Positions 18,828-29,290 of a DNA stretch of 34,020 nucleotides are shown here, in pieces. Source of the DNA: Paulinella micropora (taxonomy: Eukaryota > Cercozoa > Imbricatea > Euglyphida); contig BJOX01000073.1 of NCBI GenBank assembly GCA_009731375.1, positions 978,376-1,012,395 on the forward strand, read 5' to 3'. The position numbers were made by a program, and so were the translations under genes. How positions within the stretch are numbered: position 1 is the first letter of the stretch; every line of letters starts with the position of its first letter. The notes under the pieces are model-generated. The model did not search any database. It was not told where the DNA came from and saw only the letters and a list, made by a program, of their open reading frames with translations.

Positions 18828-19885
18828 TGTAGATACATAGGTAGTTGGATAGGTAGGTAGGTAGATAGATAGGTAGGTAGTACGTAGATAGGTAGGTAGG
18901 TAGGTAGGTAGGTAGGTAGGTAGATAGATAGGTAGGTAGGTAGGTAGGTAGATAGGTATGTAGATAGATAGATAGGTAGATAGATAGATAGGTAGGTAGG
19001 TAGGTAGGTAGATATGTAGATAGACAGGTAAATATGTAGAAGATAGGTACGTAGATAGATAGATGGATAGATAGATGGATAGATAGATGGATAGATAGAT
19101 GGATAGATGGATAGATAGATAGATGGATAGATGGATAGATGGATAGATAGATGGATAGATGGATAGATGGATAGATGGATAGATGGATAGATAGATAGAT
19201 AGATAGATAGATAGGGTAGGTGGGTAGGTGGTATTTGGTAGGTAAATAAATAGATAGGGTAGGGTATGGTGGGGTAGGATAGGATATGGTAGGATTGTGT
19301 AGGGTACGGGTTAAATACTATTCAGTACGGATAGGAAAGTAAAATAAGATAGTGAGTGCAAGGTAAGATAATATACATAGGTAGGTACATAGGTAGGTAG
19401 GTAGTTGGTGATCATTAGAAAGATGAGTAGGTGGGTAGGTGGGTAGGTGGATAGGCAGGTATGAAAGTTGGTAGGTAGGCAGGGACGTAGAAAGATAGCT
19501 AGGTAGGTAGATAGGTACGTAGGTAGGTAGTACTAGGTAGGTAAGTAGATAGAAACTTAGGAAGATAGGTAGGTAAGTAGGTAGGTACACATGTAGATAG
19601 GTAGGTAGGTAGGTAGGTAGGTATGCAGGTATGTCAGTAGTTAGGTAGGTAGGTAGATAGACAGGTACATACGTAGGTAGGTAGATAGTTAGATTAATAT
19701 GTAAGTAGGTAGGTGGGTAGGTAGGTGGGTAGATATGTAGGTAGGTTCGTAGGTAGGTAGGTGGGTAGATAAGTACGTAGGTATGTAGGTGGGTACATAG
19801 GTACGTGGGTAGATAGGTAGGTAGATCGGTAGGTAGGTAGGTAGGTAGGTAGGTAGGTGGTGGGATAGATGAGTAGGTGGCACAC
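18772..19885. repeat. (GATA)n/(GTAG)n/(GATG)n block
   Basis: 1.1 kb of tetranucleotide repeats reading GATA, GTAG, GATG on the plus strand (TATC, CTAC, CATC on the minus). Elsewhere in the window the plus strand carries ATCT/CTAC, so this block is in the opposite orientation. It contains a GGGTA-rich stretch near 19255-19310. Confidence 0.95.
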
Positions 19886-20110
19886 CCGTTGCAAGATGAT
19901 GAGATATACTCTCAGAGCTGCCAGCATTCTGAAGATGGATGAGGTCTGCGTCAGATAGCTCGTCATCTGGAGAATGCTGTAAATCGGAAGGTGAAGACGA
20001 CTCAACAAAGCATCCCGAGCTGGATCCGCCCGCATGAAGCGAGCCATAATCAGCAAGAGAAGCAGAATGTGTCGCCGACAGAGGTGGCGGAGCGATGGCG
20101 GCGGTTGCCA
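19886..20110 (-). CDS. mini-exon family, long member (minus strand, putative)
   Basis: Acceptor CTGTAATGCAG, then TG GCA ACC GCC GCC ATC; donor ACGG|GTGTGC at 19885. 225 nt, phase 1-1. Reads ATAAIAPPPLSATHSASLAD, then YGSLHAGGSSSGCFVESS, and SPDDELSDADLIHLQNAG. Its first residues match the shorter neighbours (A-A-A-I-x-P-P). It is Ser/Ala/Asp-rich, probably disordered. The intron on the far side is the tetranucleotide block. Confidence 0.55.
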
Positions 20111-20276
20111 CTGCATTACAGCAAACCAAGATCAAGCAAAGTCATTTCACTTCGTGTCAGGTAGTGTCAGGTAGTGTTAAATCAGATCAAGTCTTGTCAG
20201 CACATTTCATATCAATTCAGTCGGGCTGGCAAAAATCAAGTGTGTTCAAGTCGAATCAATTCAAGAATACTTGTAC

Positions 20277-20354
20277 CTGTTACAGCAGGAAAAAATTCCG
20301 AAGAAAACGCAGCTACCACCTCCACACGCGGCGGTGTGATGGCGGCGGCTGCTA
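20277..20354 (-). CDS. mini-exon (minus strand, putative)
   Basis: 78 nt between acceptor TGTAATGCAG and donor ACAG|GTACAA, phase 1-1. Reads AAAAITPPRVEVVAAFSSEF, then FPAVT. The intron after it contains GACTTGATCTGAT-type repeats. Confidence 0.55.
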
Positions 20355-20519
20355 CTGCATTACAGCAAACCAAAGTCAATCAAAGTTGTTTCAGTTCATG
20401 TTCGGTAATGTCAGGTAGTGTAAACTCAGATCAAGTCTTACCAACACATATCAGGTCAACTCAGTCAAGTTAGACAAAATTAGGTAGGTCAGTTCGAATC
20501 AAAACAATAATGCTCTTAC

Positions 20520-20597
20520 CTGCTGCGACAGGAGGAACTTTTACAGACAATTCAGCTGCTATCTCCAGGGACGGCGCTACGATGGCTGCAGTTGCTA
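20520..20597 (-). CDS. mini-exon (minus strand, putative)
   Basis: 78 nt, acceptor TGTAATGCAG, donor GCAG|GTAAGA (strong). Phase 1-1. Reads ATAAIVAPSLEIAAELSVKV, then PPVAA. Same length and pattern as the exon at 20277-20354. Confidence 0.6.
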
Positions 20598-20694
20598 CTG
20601 CATTACAGCAAACCAAGGTCAATCAAAGTCATTTGCACTTCATGTAAGGTAGTGTCAGATAATATTAACTCAGATCTGGCTGAAATACTTTTAC

Positions 20695-20766
20695 CTGCTT
20701 CGATAGGAGAAACTTCTGACGATGACTCAGCTGCCCGATGTTACTGTGAGATGGCGGCGGGTGCTG
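20695..20766 (-). CDS. mini-exon with in-frame stop (minus strand, putative)
   Basis: 72 nt, acceptor TGTAATACAG, donor GCAG|GTAAAA, phase 1-1. Reads APAAISQ, TAA, then HRAAESSSEVSPIEA. The splice sites are intact but the exon would truncate the protein. It is either decayed, skipped, or in a different register. Confidence 0.45.
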
Positions 20767-20784
20767 CTGTATTACAACAAACCA

Positions 20785-20786
<2 letters not shown>

Positions 20787-20822
<36 letters not shown>

Positions 20823-20955
20823 CCTACCTACCTACCTACCTGTTTATCTACCTATCAACTTATCTATCTAACTGTTTATGTACCTACCTACCAAGCTATC
20901 TATCTACGTACCAACCTACCTACCTACCTACCTACCTATCTATCTACCTACATAC

Positions 20956-21000
<45 letters not shown>

Positions 21001-21013
21001 CATCTATCTATCC

Positions 21014-21051
<38 letters not shown>

Positions 21052-21078
21052 TTTTCTATCTTTCTAACTTTCGCGTAG
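20787..21078. repeat. (ATCT)n/(CTAC)n tract
   Basis: Plus-strand ATCT orientation resumes exactly at the edge of the minus-strand mini-exon block. Confidence 0.95.
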
Positions 21079-21191
21079 AACCGTCAGACTGCACAAATTC
21101 GGGGCCTAGTGCCCATTCCCAGCCCGCTACCCAGTCGCTGATTGGCGGCGGGGTGGAATGGATGCCTATGTCTTCGGATATGCAGAGCTGA
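21079..21191 (+). CDS. phase-1 terminal exon (putative)
   Basis: After acceptor CGCGTAG, phase 1: PSDCTNSGPSAHSQPATQSL, then IGGGVEWMPMSSDMQS and TGA. Non-repetitive island between two (ATCT)n tracts. It could end gene B upstream of the later exon cluster. Only the splice acceptor and phase support it. Confidence 0.35.
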
Positions 21192-21266
21192 TAGACCAAA
21201 CATATTTTTCTATCTTTCTATCTAGCTATCTAGCTATCTAGTTATCTAGCTATCTACCTATCTATC

Positions 21267-21297
<31 letters not shown>

Positions 21298-21443
21298 GCA
21301 TCTATCTATCTATCTATCCATCAACCTATCTATGCATCTATCTATCAATCTATCTATGCAATGATTTTATCTATCAATCTATGTATCAATCTATCTATCT
21401 ATGTTGTCTATCTATCTATCTACCTATCTATCTATCTACCTAT
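21192..21443. repeat. (ATCT)n/(AGCT)n tract
   Basis: Tetranucleotide repeats with AGCT and CAAT variants up to the next family 2 copy. Confidence 0.9.
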
Positions 21444-21894
21444 CCCTGGAGACGGTCTCTGCCACTGGCAACTCAGCCTGGGATTCAGATCTAACTATCT
21501 CCTACAATGACGATTTTGTGTCCGCCGTTAATCGCGCGCAGCGCAAGGGCTAAACAGGCAACCAACTCCTGACCATGGCTGATGAAGTCGGGGCGTGATG
21601 CAAAGGGTTGATGAAGTCGGGGTTGTAGAAGGTAACTCACAACGAGCGTGAGCTCCTGAAACCTCGGCTTACAAGCGCATCGTCTCCTTAGGGCACACGC
21701 TCCTGGGGAGTGTTCTAGTGTTGTCCAGTATAGTTCAAAAGGGCTCGGCTACCTTTCGGCTTGAACTGGGCACAGACACCAACCACAGCGAGACAGTGGT
21801 TGGTGTGCAGCTTGGCCGGTGCTGAAAGTTCTTGTCCGGGGGTAGTATAGGAGGCAATGGCTTTTCAAGCTAAGCCACGCCCATAGATTAAACA

Positions 21895-21895
<1 letters not shown>
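21444..21895 (+). mobile_element. structured repeat family 2, copy 2
   Basis: Same ends as copies 1 and 3 (CCCTGGAGACGG to GATTAAACAT). The hairpin ACACCAACCAC/GTGGTTGGTGT is at 21776-21806. The 5' open frame is kept with one Gly-to-Asp change. (ATCT)n on both sides. Confidence 0.75.
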
Positions 21896-21945
<50 letters not shown>

Positions 21946-22133
21946 ACATCTATCTATCAATCTATCTATGCATCTATCTATCAATCTATCTATGCATCTA
22001 TCTACCTATCTGTTTATCCATCTATCTCCCTATACCTATCTACCTACCTATTTATCTATTTATCTGTCTATCTATCTGTCTATCTATCTATCTATCTATC
22101 TATCCATCCATCTATCCATCCATCTATCCATCC

Positions 22134-22195
<62 letters not shown>

Positions 22196-22267
22196 GCATC
22201 TATCTATCTGTCTATCTACCTATCTGTCTACCTATCTACCTATCTATCTACCTATCTATCTATCTAC

Positions 22268-22321
<54 letters not shown>

Positions 22322-22485
22322 CTCTATCTATCTATCTATGTATGTATGTATGTATGTATGTATGTACATATGGTCCCCTATGTATGCCTATGTTTTTCTT
22401 TATGCTAAGGTGTGGGCAGTTGTATATATTTTTATTGAACTATTTTCTATGTCTTGTTCTATCTATCTATCTATGTATGTATGCA

Positions 22486-22583
<98 letters not shown>

Positions 22584-22821
22584 ATCTATCTATCTATCTA
22601 TCTATACATCTATCTATCTATGTATCCCTCTGCCTATGTAGCTATCTACATGTCTATCTATCTATATTTATTTCTCTACCTACCTATTTATGAATCTATC
22701 TAAATATCTATCTATGTATCTATCTATCTATGTATCTATCAATCTATCTATCAATCTATCTATCAATATTTCTATCAATATATCTATCAATCTATCTGTC
22801 AATCTATCTATCGATCTATCG

Positions 22822-22884
<63 letters not shown>

Positions 22885-22948
22885 AATCTATCAATCAATC
22901 AATCAATCTATCAATCTATCTATCTATCTATCTACCTATCTATCTAGA

Positions 22949-23006
<58 letters not shown>

Positions 23007-23016
23007 ATCTTATCTT

Positions 23017-23048
<32 letters not shown>
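21896..23048. repeat. 1.15-kb (ATCT)n block with variants
   Basis: Long (ATCT)n with CCAT, TCAA and (ATGT)n patches. A 95-bp non-repetitive insert at about 22365-22460 shows no recognised feature. Confidence 0.95.
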
Positions 23049-23049
<1 letters not shown>

Positions 23050-23507
23050 CCTGGAGTTGGTCTCTGCCACTGGCAACTCAGCCTGGGGTTCAGATCTAAC
23101 TATCTCCTACAATGACGATTTTGTGTCCGCCGTTAATCGCGCGCAGCGCAAGAGCTAAACAGGCAACCAACTCCTGACCATGGCTGATGAAGTCGGGGCG
23201 TGATGCAAAGGGTTGATGAAGTCGGGGTTGTAGAAGGTAACTCACAACGAGCGTGAACTCCTGAAACCTCGGCTTGCAAGCGCATCATCTCCTTAGGGCA
23301 CACGCTCCTGGGGAGTGTTCTAGTGTTGTCCCGTCTAGTTCAAAAGGGCTCGGCTACCTTTCGGCTTGAACTGGGCACACACACCAACCACAGCGAGACA
23401 GTGGTTGGTGTGCAGCTTGGCCGGTGCTGAAAGTTCTTGTCCGGGGGTAGTGTAGGAGGCAATGGCTTTTCAAGCTAAGCCACGCCCATAGATTAAACAT
23501 TAAACAT
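23049..23507 (+). mobile_element. structured repeat family 2, copy 3
   Basis: Begins CCCTGGAGTTGG and ends GATTAAACATTAAACAT. Hairpin at 23381-23411. The open frame ends RAQRKS. Its 3' end duplicates TAAACAT relative to copy 2, close to copy 1 (TAAGCAT). Confidence 0.75.
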
Positions 23508-23787
23508 ATCTATCTATCTACCTACCTATGTATCTACCCACCTACCTTACATATCCAATTCTACCCTATCCTATCCCACCATACCCTACCCTACCACAAC
23601 ACACACTACCCCACCCTACCCGACAACACCCATACCCCACCACCCCACTCTACCTCACTCCACCTTACTCCACTACCTCCACTACCCCACCAGACTACCC
23701 ACCAGACTATTTCGTATCCTACCTTACCGTAACCATGAATTGCAGTACATGTACTACTTTTTCTGACCTTGGCTTGTTGTTATGCAG
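23508..23787. repeat. degenerate (TACCC)n pyrimidine-rich tract and intron
   Basis: (CTAC)n decays into C-rich TACCC/CCACC repeats, then a short unique stretch up to acceptor TATGCAG at 23787. Confidence 0.75.
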
Positions 23788-23862
23788 CAGCAACTGCCAC
23801 TACGTCACAAACTCTTGGAACTGTTTTGTCTACCGAAGTTTCCGCCGTCGTTGGTCATCACA
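23788..23862 (+). CDS. mini-exon (plus strand, putative)
   Basis: 75 nt, phase 1-1, acceptor TGTTATGCAG, donor CACA|GTAATC. Reads ATATTSQTLGTVLSTEVSAV, then VGHH. It resembles the minus-strand exons in length, phase and Ala-rich start. The last base before the donor is A instead of G. Confidence 0.5.
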
Positions 23863-23982
23863 GTAATCTAAACCTGACACGACCTGACCAAACATAGCAT
23901 TGCCCTTCCGCTACTTGTAAAAATAATCAGTACCGATGAGATATTGTCTGACTTTATCTAGCTTTGGATCGCCTTACTGCAG

Positions 23983-24045
23983 AAGAAGCTGCTAGAGTGT
24001 CGCCACCTGGTGTAACTGCACTGCCTGCCGACGTATCTTCTGAAG
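23983..24045 (+). CDS. mini-exon (plus strand, putative)
   Basis: 63 nt, acceptor CTTACTGCAG, donor GAAG|GTAGAT, phase 1-1. Reads EAARVSPPGVTALPADVSSE. Confidence 0.6.
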
Positions 24046-24115
24046 GTAGATGTAAAGAGTAATTCTAATCGGACCTGACCTGACCTCACATTGCATTGCA
24101 TTGATTTGTGTATAG

Positions 24116-24190
24116 AAGCAGTTGCTGTGACATCGCCACCTTGCACAACAGCTTCCCATGCAGATGTTTCTCCTGTTGCTAGCGTGCAAG
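24116..24190 (+). CDS. mini-exon (plus strand, putative)
   Basis: 75 nt, acceptor TGTGTATAG, donor CAAG|GTAATG, phase 1-1. Reads AVAVTSPPCTTASHADVSPV, then ASVQ. It shares A-x-x-x-x-S-P-P and A-D-V-S with its left neighbour. Confidence 0.6.
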
Positions 24191-24251
24191 GTAATGATTA
24201 GTAGACGTTACCGGGTTTTGATTTTGTATGATCTTGAATTTTTTATTGCAG

Positions 24252-24320
24252 AAGCAGCTGCAAACATGCCGCACATTCATGTAACGGTTTCGTCTGCTGA
24301 AGTTTCTTCTGTCGATGGAG
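24252..24320 (+). CDS. mini-exon (plus strand, putative)
   Basis: 69 nt, acceptor TTTATTGCAG, donor GGAG|GTAACA, phase 1-1. Reads AAANMPHIHVTVSSAEVSSV, then DG. Again begins with an Ala run and carries an AEVSS block like the neighbours' ADVSS/ADVSP. Confidence 0.6.
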
Positions 24321-25474
24321 GTAACACCAATCCCAATCTGACATGTTCTGTATCTGACTTGACAACATCTAAAGTGATATCAGCTGACCTGACCTGGCCT
24401 GACATGGCTTACCTGATCTGTCCTGATCTGTCTTACCTTATCAGTATCTGACATGACTTGCCTTGTGTAAGTATAAGGCAACTGACCTGACCTTATCTGT
24501 ATCTGATTTCACTTGACCTCATCTTAACTTGATTTGATTTAGCTTGAATTGATATGTACTTGACTTAACGTAACCTGACTTTATATTGTAAGACTCGACG
24601 TGACATGATATGACATGAGTCCTGACTTAACTTGACCTGATATTACTTAACTTGACCTGGTCTGACTTAACTTGAATTGTCTATGTGTACCTGACTTAAC
24701 TTGAACTATCCTTATCTGTATCAGACATAACTTATTCTTGTCACATCCATATCTAACTGAACCGAACTGACTTGACGTGACCTGATCTGTGTCACTTTAT
24801 TTTTCTCAGCTGACTTATCATATATTAATCTTGTAATTTCTTATTTTTGAATTACTTTACATTACCTTATTGACTGTTACTTACCTGGACTCACTTCACC
24901 CTACCTTACCTAACAATACTGAACCTTACCTTACCTTATGTTGCAGTGTCTAACGTTACCGTCCTGTAAGTAATCTTATCTCACATTTCCTTACCTTATT
25001 TTACAATACCTTACTGCATGTCACTGTACGTTGTATTATTTTACGTAATCTAATCAGACCTTGCAGTAACTTACGTAACCTTACGTTACATTATCTCATA
25101 CTATCTTATCCTGCATTATGTCACCTTACCTTGTATTGTTTTGCATTGCATTGCATGACCGTACAGTACCTTACCTTACATTGTTTTCTCTTACCTTGCA
25201 GTACTGTACCTAGATTTTCTCACTGTACCTCGTAACGTACGTATTAACAAACATGACATTACCTTACCTTGTCCTCCCTTACATTACCTTACCGAACATT
25301 ATGTAACCTTCTATTGCATTACCTTACCTTACCCTAGTTTACAGTATCTGACCTAATCTTACCTTACTTTTTACCAGACCTTACTGAAGAGTACATTAGC
25401 TGATAGTACCCAAATCAAGATTATATTATCTTACTATGTCATACCATAACACACCTTAGACTGTATCATTTCAG
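24321..25474. repeat. degenerate pentanucleotide-type intron (CTGAC / ACCTT)
   Basis: 1.15 kb of drifting repeats. First CTGACCTGAC and ACTTGACCTGA motifs, later ACCTTACCTTA and TTACCTTAC. No exon recognised. The same CTGAC/CTTGAT motifs occur in complement in the minus-strand introns near 20.2-20.7 kb. Confidence 0.8.
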
Positions 25475-25937
25475 AAGCACATGGTCCCACGGAGGCAAAT
25501 GAGAAGGCAGGCTATTCTAGTACTATCTTGCGACCGTACGAAACGTTAGCGACAGCGCAGCAACAAGGCTCAACATCAGCTTCAACAGCAGTCCTCACAG
25601 GAACAGGATCGCAGGATAGTAAGGGGACACAAGTTACGGAGCTGGGATATTTAACTTTCCGTCAAGCTCTGCGGAGGGAAGCGTTGCAACTCGCCGTGAA
25701 AGTTCAGCCTACTGTATTTGCAATCAGGAATTGCAGTATATGCATGAGCAATACATAACTGTTATACAGCAAGTGAAGGCGCAAGGGTGGATAAGCTCAC
25801 AAACGGTCAGTGGTTGTTTCTTGGATGTCAAGGATCTACAGAAATTCTGTGAGTGTCCGTATCGAGACGACATGTCTGCTGAATGTCGAATGATCTGGAG
25901 ACCTCCACTAGCAGCAGGTCAACTATTGTTTCACTAA
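25475..25937 (+). pseudogene. terminal exon copy 1 of gene B, frameshifted
   Basis: Acceptor CATTTCAG, phase 1: AHGPTEANEKAGYSSTILRP, then QQQGSTSASTAVLTGTGS and TFRQALRREALQLAVKVQPT. The frame stops at TAA (25756-25758). A different frame resumes the similarity to copy 2: YMHEQYITVIQQVKAQGW, GCFLDVKDLQKFCECPYR and SAECRMIWRPPL, to TAA at 25935. One frameshift around 25735 separates them. The pattern C-x10-C-x-C-x9-C is conserved between the copies. Confidence 0.6.
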
Positions 25938-26630
25938 CAAAGTAGTAACAACAACAAATACATTACGCACGAAGTATTCAATGCCACCTTATGAACTGTA
26001 CTTGCTGTTTCATACCTACCTATCAATCCATTGATTTATTTACCTGCTTATTATAAATTACCTACCTACCTGCATACAAACGCACCTACCTACATACCTA
26101 CGCAGCAATCTACTAACGCATACACACCTACCAACCTAATTACCTCACTATTTATCCACCTACCAAGCTGCACACCTGAATATCCAACTATCTACCTACA
26201 TACCTACATAAGTATTTATCTTGCCTGCTTCATACCTACCAACCTACGTACACACTTACCTAAGTACATAAATATAAATGTCACCATGTGCAGATTTGTG
26301 AAAAGGTAACATATGTATTTCTAGTTTTAAATAAATTTGTGTATATATCAATCTATCTACCTGCGTATTTATCTATCTATGCAATAATCTATTCATCTAT
26401 CTATCCATTTATCTATCTATCTAATAATCTGTCCATCTATCTACATATGCATCTACTTATCTATCTGTCTACGTATCTACCTACCTATGTACCTATTAAA
26501 TTATCTACCTATCTAGAAAACTATCCGCCCAACTACCTACCTACCTACCTATCTATCTATCTATCTATCTATCTCTATCTAGCTAGCTAGCTAGCTAGCT
26601 AGCTATCCATTTATCTACCTATCTATCTAC

Positions 26631-26678
<48 letters not shown>

Positions 26679-28295
26679 TATGTTTCTGTGTCGACTTTAC
26701 ATTGTACCAAACATGACACTACCTTACCTTATCTTCCCGTATCCTCCCGTACCTGATATTTAATAACCTTGCATTACCTTAGCTTACATTACCTTAGTTT
26801 ACCTAACCTGACCTAATCTAACCTTACCATACCTGACCTTACTGAACTGTACATTACCTGGGAGTAGCAAACTTAAGATTAGCTTGTGTTACTAAGCCTT
26901 CTTGTATTCACCTACTTACCTACCTATTGACCTACCAACTTACCTACCTACGTAACTAGCAACCTACCCAACTACATACTTAGCGACCTACCAACCTACC
27001 AACCTACCAACCTACCTACCTACCTATCTACCTACGTACCTACCTATAGCTACTTACCGACCGACCTACCTACCTACCTACCTACCGACCTACCTACCTA
27101 CCGACCTACCTGCCTACCGACCTACCTACCTACCTACCTACCTATGTATCTACCTACCTACCTACCTATTTACCAATCGACCGACCTACCTACCTACCTA
27201 TCTACCTGCGTACCTATCTACCTACCTATCTATCTACCTACCTACCTACCTACCTACCGACCTACCTACCTACCTACTAATGCTACCGACCTACCTACCT
27301 ACCTCCCTACCTACTTACCTACCGACCTACTTACATACCTACCTACCTACCTATCTACCTACCTACCTACCTGCCTACCGATGCTACCGACCTACCTACC
27401 TACTTACCTCCCTGCCTACTTACGAAGTAGACTTACTTACCTACCTACCTAGCTAGCTACCTACCTACCTACCTACCGACTGACAAACAAACGTACCTAC
27501 CGACGTACTTACCTACCTACCTACCTACATACCTAAATACCTACCTACCTACCTACCTATTTATCTTCCTACCTGCCTACCTACCTACTTATCTTCCTAC
27601 CTACCTACCTATCTACCTATCTACCTATCTACCTATCTACCTATCTACCTACCTACCTATCTACCTTCCGACCTATCTACCTACCGACCTACCTACCTAC
27701 CTACCAATGACCTACCTACCTACCTCCCTACCTACTTACCTACCGACCTACTTACATACCTACCTACCTACCTACCTACCTACCTACCTGCCTACCTATG
27801 CTACCGACCTACCTAGCTACTTACCTCCCTGCCTACTTACGAAGTAGCTTACTTACCTACCTACCTAGCTACCTACCTACGTATACTTACCGACTGACAA
27901 ACAAACGTACCTACCGACGTACTTACCTACCTACATACCTACATACCTACCTACCTACCTATTTATCTTCCTACCTACCTACCGACCTACCTACCGACCG
28001 ACCGACCTACCGACCTACCTACCTACCTACCTACCTACATACTACTACCTACCTACCTACCTACCTACCGACCTAGCTACCTAGCTACGTACCTACCTAC
28101 CTGCCTGCCTGCCTACCTACCTACCTACCTACGTATACCTACCTACCTGACCTTACCTGAAATGAATTTGCTTGAACTTGGCTTGCTTTAATGTAGTGAC
28201 ATAGTCTTACGTGACCTTACAGTACCTGACACTACCTAACTTTAGATAAGCTTATCTTATTTTGCATTGTCATACACTGCATCGCATTATTGCAG
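25938..28295. repeat. (CTAC)n, (ATCT)n, (ACCTT)n intergenic or intronic block
   Basis: Tetranucleotide (CTAC)n with CGAC variants fills about 26900-28150, and (ATCT)n 26345-26690. An (ACCTT)-type stretch lies at 26715-26880 and again before the acceptor at 28295. Within 27000-28100 a higher-order repeat is visible: GCCTACTTACGAAGTAG at about 27415 and about 27830, and CTGACAAACAAACGTACC at about 27480 and about 27895, so a segment of about 415 bp is duplicated. Confidence 0.9.
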
Positions 28296-28780
28296 AAGCA
28301 CATGCTGCCACGGAGGGAAATCAGGCGGCAGGCTACTCTATTACGGCCTCGCCATCGTACGGAACGTCAGCAACAACGTATCAACAAGATTCTGGACTAT
28401 CTTCCGCAGCAGTACTTCACATAGTAGCATCGAATGACAGTAAGGAAAGACGTCGACATGTTACGCAGCAGGGATCTAGAACGGTTACGAAGATTGTATA
28501 TGACAGGGTACGTCGAGTTCTGCGGGTTCTAGCGACGACTCTCACCAGGCAAGCTGAGCCGACTCTTTGGAGCATCAAGAAAGCGCGCTTTATGTATACG
28601 AAATATACTGAACTTATACAACGGGTGAAGGAGCAAGGGTGGCAATTATCATCACGCGGGGTTGGTTGTCCATTGGACGCTCCCAATGTGCACCAGATCT
28701 GTCCATGTCCATATCGTCAGCACGTGTATGCGGAGTGCCGAATGATATGGGAACCTCCACCTGTTGCAGGTAAAACATGA
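28296..28780 (+). CDS. terminal exon copy 2 of gene B, intact
   Basis: Acceptor TTATTGCAG ends at 28295; phase 1; stop TGA at 28778-28780; about 161 residues. Reads AHAATEGNQAAGYSITASPS, a Ser/Thr-rich stretch, a basic helical region (RTVTKIVYDRVRRVLRVLAT, TLTRQAEPTLWSIKKARF) and the tail ELIQRVKEQGW, GCPLDAPNVHQICPCPYR and YAECRMIWEPPP. The conserved C-x10-C-x-C-x9-C looks like a small metal-binding or disulphide domain; I do not recognise the family. Similarity with the copy at 25475 continues past the stop (downstream AACA-rich motif; ATGTGCA at 26286 and 29101). Confidence 0.65.
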
Positions 28781-29208
28781 TTCGCTAGCAAAGTCATAAA
28801 AACAACACATACATTACTCAAAACATATCCAAGTTCAGTTTACGTAATGTATTTGCTATCTAGCAGAATGTTTTCAATCTAGATATCAATGTACTGATTT
28901 ATGTACTTGTCTGCGAACCAACCTGCCTACCTACCATGCAACCTACTAACTTCTAACCACCAACCTACCTATGTACCTAACGACCTACTCACCTACCAAC
29001 GTACGCACATAAATATCTAACTGTCTAAGTGTCTACGTACGTACATATATTTTGCTAGTTTCACACCTACCAACGTACGTACTTACTTATAGCATATCAA
29101 CATGTGCAAACTTGTGACACCAATATATCTATATCTTGTTATCAAGAAATTTATGTATATATATATATATATCTATGTACCTATCTACTTATTAATCTAC
29201 CTACATAT

Positions 29209-29290
<82 letters not shown>
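28781..29290. repeat. downstream region with (CTAC)n and (ATCT)n
   Basis: Weak similarity with the downstream region of the first terminal exon, then (ATCT)n from about 29200 to 29290. Confidence 0.8.

Noticed and set aside
18772-19250. CRISPR-like array
   Set aside because: The repeats are 4-bp units with point variants, with no spacers and a eukaryotic context.
21560-21665. Hammerhead-like CTGATGA ... GAAAC in family 2
   Set aside because: The spacing is long and the intervening arms do not form stem II; the CTGATGA lies in an internal direct repeat.
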